Source of the DNA: an uncultured Eubacterium sp.
GTDB taxonomy: Bacteria; Bacillota; Clostridia; Lachnospirales; CAG-274
DNA: 50,813 bases
Reading direction: 5' to 3'
Assembly: GCA_900545305.1 (NCBI GenBank)
Contig: UQYD01000010.1
Span: forward strand, 1 to 50,813
How positions within the stretch are numbered: the first letter of the stretch is position 1; each line of letters opens with the position of its first letter. This document shows positions 50,213 through 50,813 of the stretch, piece after piece. The notes under the pieces were generated by a model, which did no database searches, had not been told where the DNA came from, and worked only from the letters and a program-made list of their open reading frames with translations. The position numbers and the translations under genes were made by a program.

Positions 50213-50813
50213 ATGAACCAAATTAAAATTAGACCTGCAACATTAAATGATGTTCCAGAAATAAATGATATTCTGAATAATGCTATTTTAAATACTACCT
50301 ACAATTTAAAGGAACAGGCTCGCCCTATTGACGAAGCTGAAGATTGGTTTAAGACTCATACCAATGAAGGCTATCCTATAATTGTAGCAGAGATAGATAA
50401 TACAGTTGCCGGCTGGGCATCTCTTTCACATTTCCGTAATTTTTCAGGCTATGATTCTACTGCTGAAGTTTCAGTATATGTTTCTAGTTCCCACCGTCAC
50501 AAAGGTATTGGCTCTCTTTTGTTGGCAGAGTTGGAACGAGTTGCTAAGTTCCATATGCTTATTGCTGTAATTACAGATAATAACACAGCAAGTCTTACTC
50601 TCCACAGTAGGTGTGGTTTTGCTCCAATGTGTACAATTCACGAATTGGGCAAAAAGAATGGCGAATATCTTTCTATAACATTTATGACAAAGAAAATAAA
50701 TAAATATCATTTAGATAAACAAAAAAATCCCAATTATGATATGTACCCTCTTTACTGGACACCCAGTAAGGAGGGTATTTTAATGCGTTATAGCTATGAG
50801 TACAAAAAAGAAT
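50213..50813 (+). CDS. GNAT acetyltransferase of the phosphinothricin acetyltransferase-like group, 3' end disturbed
   Basis: The frame opens MNQIKIRPATLNDVPEIN behind GAGGTG and continues without a stop to the window edge. Residues 1 to about 165 are a full GNAT domain of the Pat/MnaT type: AGWASLSHFRNFSGYDSTAE, VSVYVSSSHRHKGIGSLLL (acetyl-CoA loop), DNNTASLTLHSRCGF and YLSITFMTKKI. Relatives act on the amino group of amino acid-like toxins or methionine derivatives. The natural end should be near residue 165-175. Instead the frame runs through a sequence that looks like an IS left end (from 50742) and into a second ATG at 50783. The original stop was probably lost to that insertion. Confidence 0.8.
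   Translation, partial: MNQIKIRPATLNDVPEINDILNNAILNTTYNLKEQARPIDEAEDWFKTHTNEGYPIIVAEIDNTVAGWASLSHFRNFSGYDSTAEVSVYVSSSHRHKGIGSLLLAELERVAKFHMLIAVITDNNTASLTLHSRCGFAPMCTIHELGKKNGEYLSITFMTKKINKYHLDKQKNPNYDMYPLYWTPSKEGILMRYSYEYKKE
50742..50813 (+). mobile_element. Left end of a probable IS3-like insertion sequence (partial)
   Basis: TGTACCCTC at 50742 begins an end-like sequence. It includes a hairpin of 15-base arms, TACCCTCTTTACTGG (50744-50758) and CCAGTAAGGAGGGTA (50763-50777), one mismatch allowed. The frame after it starts MRYSYEYKKE, like the opening of many IS3-family OrfA transposases. The element runs out of the window, so the other end, transposase and target duplication cannot be checked. 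Confidence 0.5.
50783..50813 (+). CDS. Probable IS3-family OrfA, N-terminal fragment
   Basis: Only ten codons are visible (MRYSYEYKKE). The ribosome site AAGGAGGG is the right arm of the hairpin at 50744-50777, so an RNA reading in from outside would hide it. The frame is the same as that of the upstream acetyltransferase. The identification rests on the short N-terminus and the end-like sequence before it. Confidence 0.45.
   Translation, partial: MRYSYEYKKE

Noticed and set aside
1..50813. CRISPR arrays, rRNA or tRNA genes.
   Set aside because: No regularly spaced direct repeats, rRNA-like blocks or cloverleaf sequences were found in the intergenic regions by eye. A covariance search would settle tRNAs.

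Overview
The window looks like chromosome from an AT-rich, anaerobic, endospore-forming member of the Clostridia, probably Lachnospirales-like. The signs are a class III (oxygen-sensitive) ribonucleotide reductase, a cotJ spore-coat operon, S-layer-homology and copper-amine-oxidase-stalk surface proteins, a DUF6145-like gene beside dus, and many clean sigma-A promoters with 17-bp spacers. The species cannot be fixed from sequence alone. I see no rRNA, tRNA or CRISPR array.

Layout. 1-12.1 kb is mostly housekeeping genes on the minus strand: greA (partial), birA-DUF6145-dusB, acpS-nnr (plus strand), a zinc-ribbon protein, and a stalk protein-yqhQ-prmC-prfA-glgP run. A stand-alone ~143-nt RNA gene of unknown family lies at 11232-11374. 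12.2-22.2 kb is the most interesting region. cotJA, cotJB and the first 65 codons of cotJC are followed by 8.8 kb of other DNA, and the remaining ~159 codons of cotJC resume at 21716. The two gene halves share the 6-bp core AGGAAT. A large serine recombinase ends 8 bp before the right junction. Joining the two inner ends creates an inverted repeat (CTGTAGTG, 16 nt, CACTACAG) centred on the core, as expected for attP. This is a skin-like intervening element whose excision would rebuild an in-frame 224-residue CotJC. Besides the recombinase and a divergent 46-aa gene (a candidate directionality factor), it carries ordinary-looking chromosomal genes: an SLH protein, ilvE, an acyltransferase, and an AsnC regulator-aminotransferase-sirtuin operon.

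22.2-41.7 kb holds a three-gene membrane glycosylation set (GT2, GtrA, YfhO), a GH105 hydrolase with an ABC exporter, a KDPG aldolase fused to a VOC-like domain, a WYL regulator, addB without a neighbouring addA, an SGNH-like membrane protein pair, gltX, an aminotransferase and a second stalk protein. 41.7-50.8 kb holds nrdD-nrdG-dut, then the complete queD-queE-folE-queC-queF operon for preQ1 synthesis behind a preQ1-I riboswitch, then a TtcA-like gene overlapping a tyrosine recombinase. The last gene is an acetyltransferase that runs in frame into what looks like the left end of an IS3-like insertion sequence at the window edge.

How the genes fit together. The que operon makes preQ1 for queuosine tRNA modification and senses its own product. 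nrdD/nrdG/dut supply anaerobic dNTPs and control dUTP. The cotJ locus is a spore-coat operon that is probably switched on by DNA excision in the mother cell, where losing the metabolic cargo would not matter because that cell dies.
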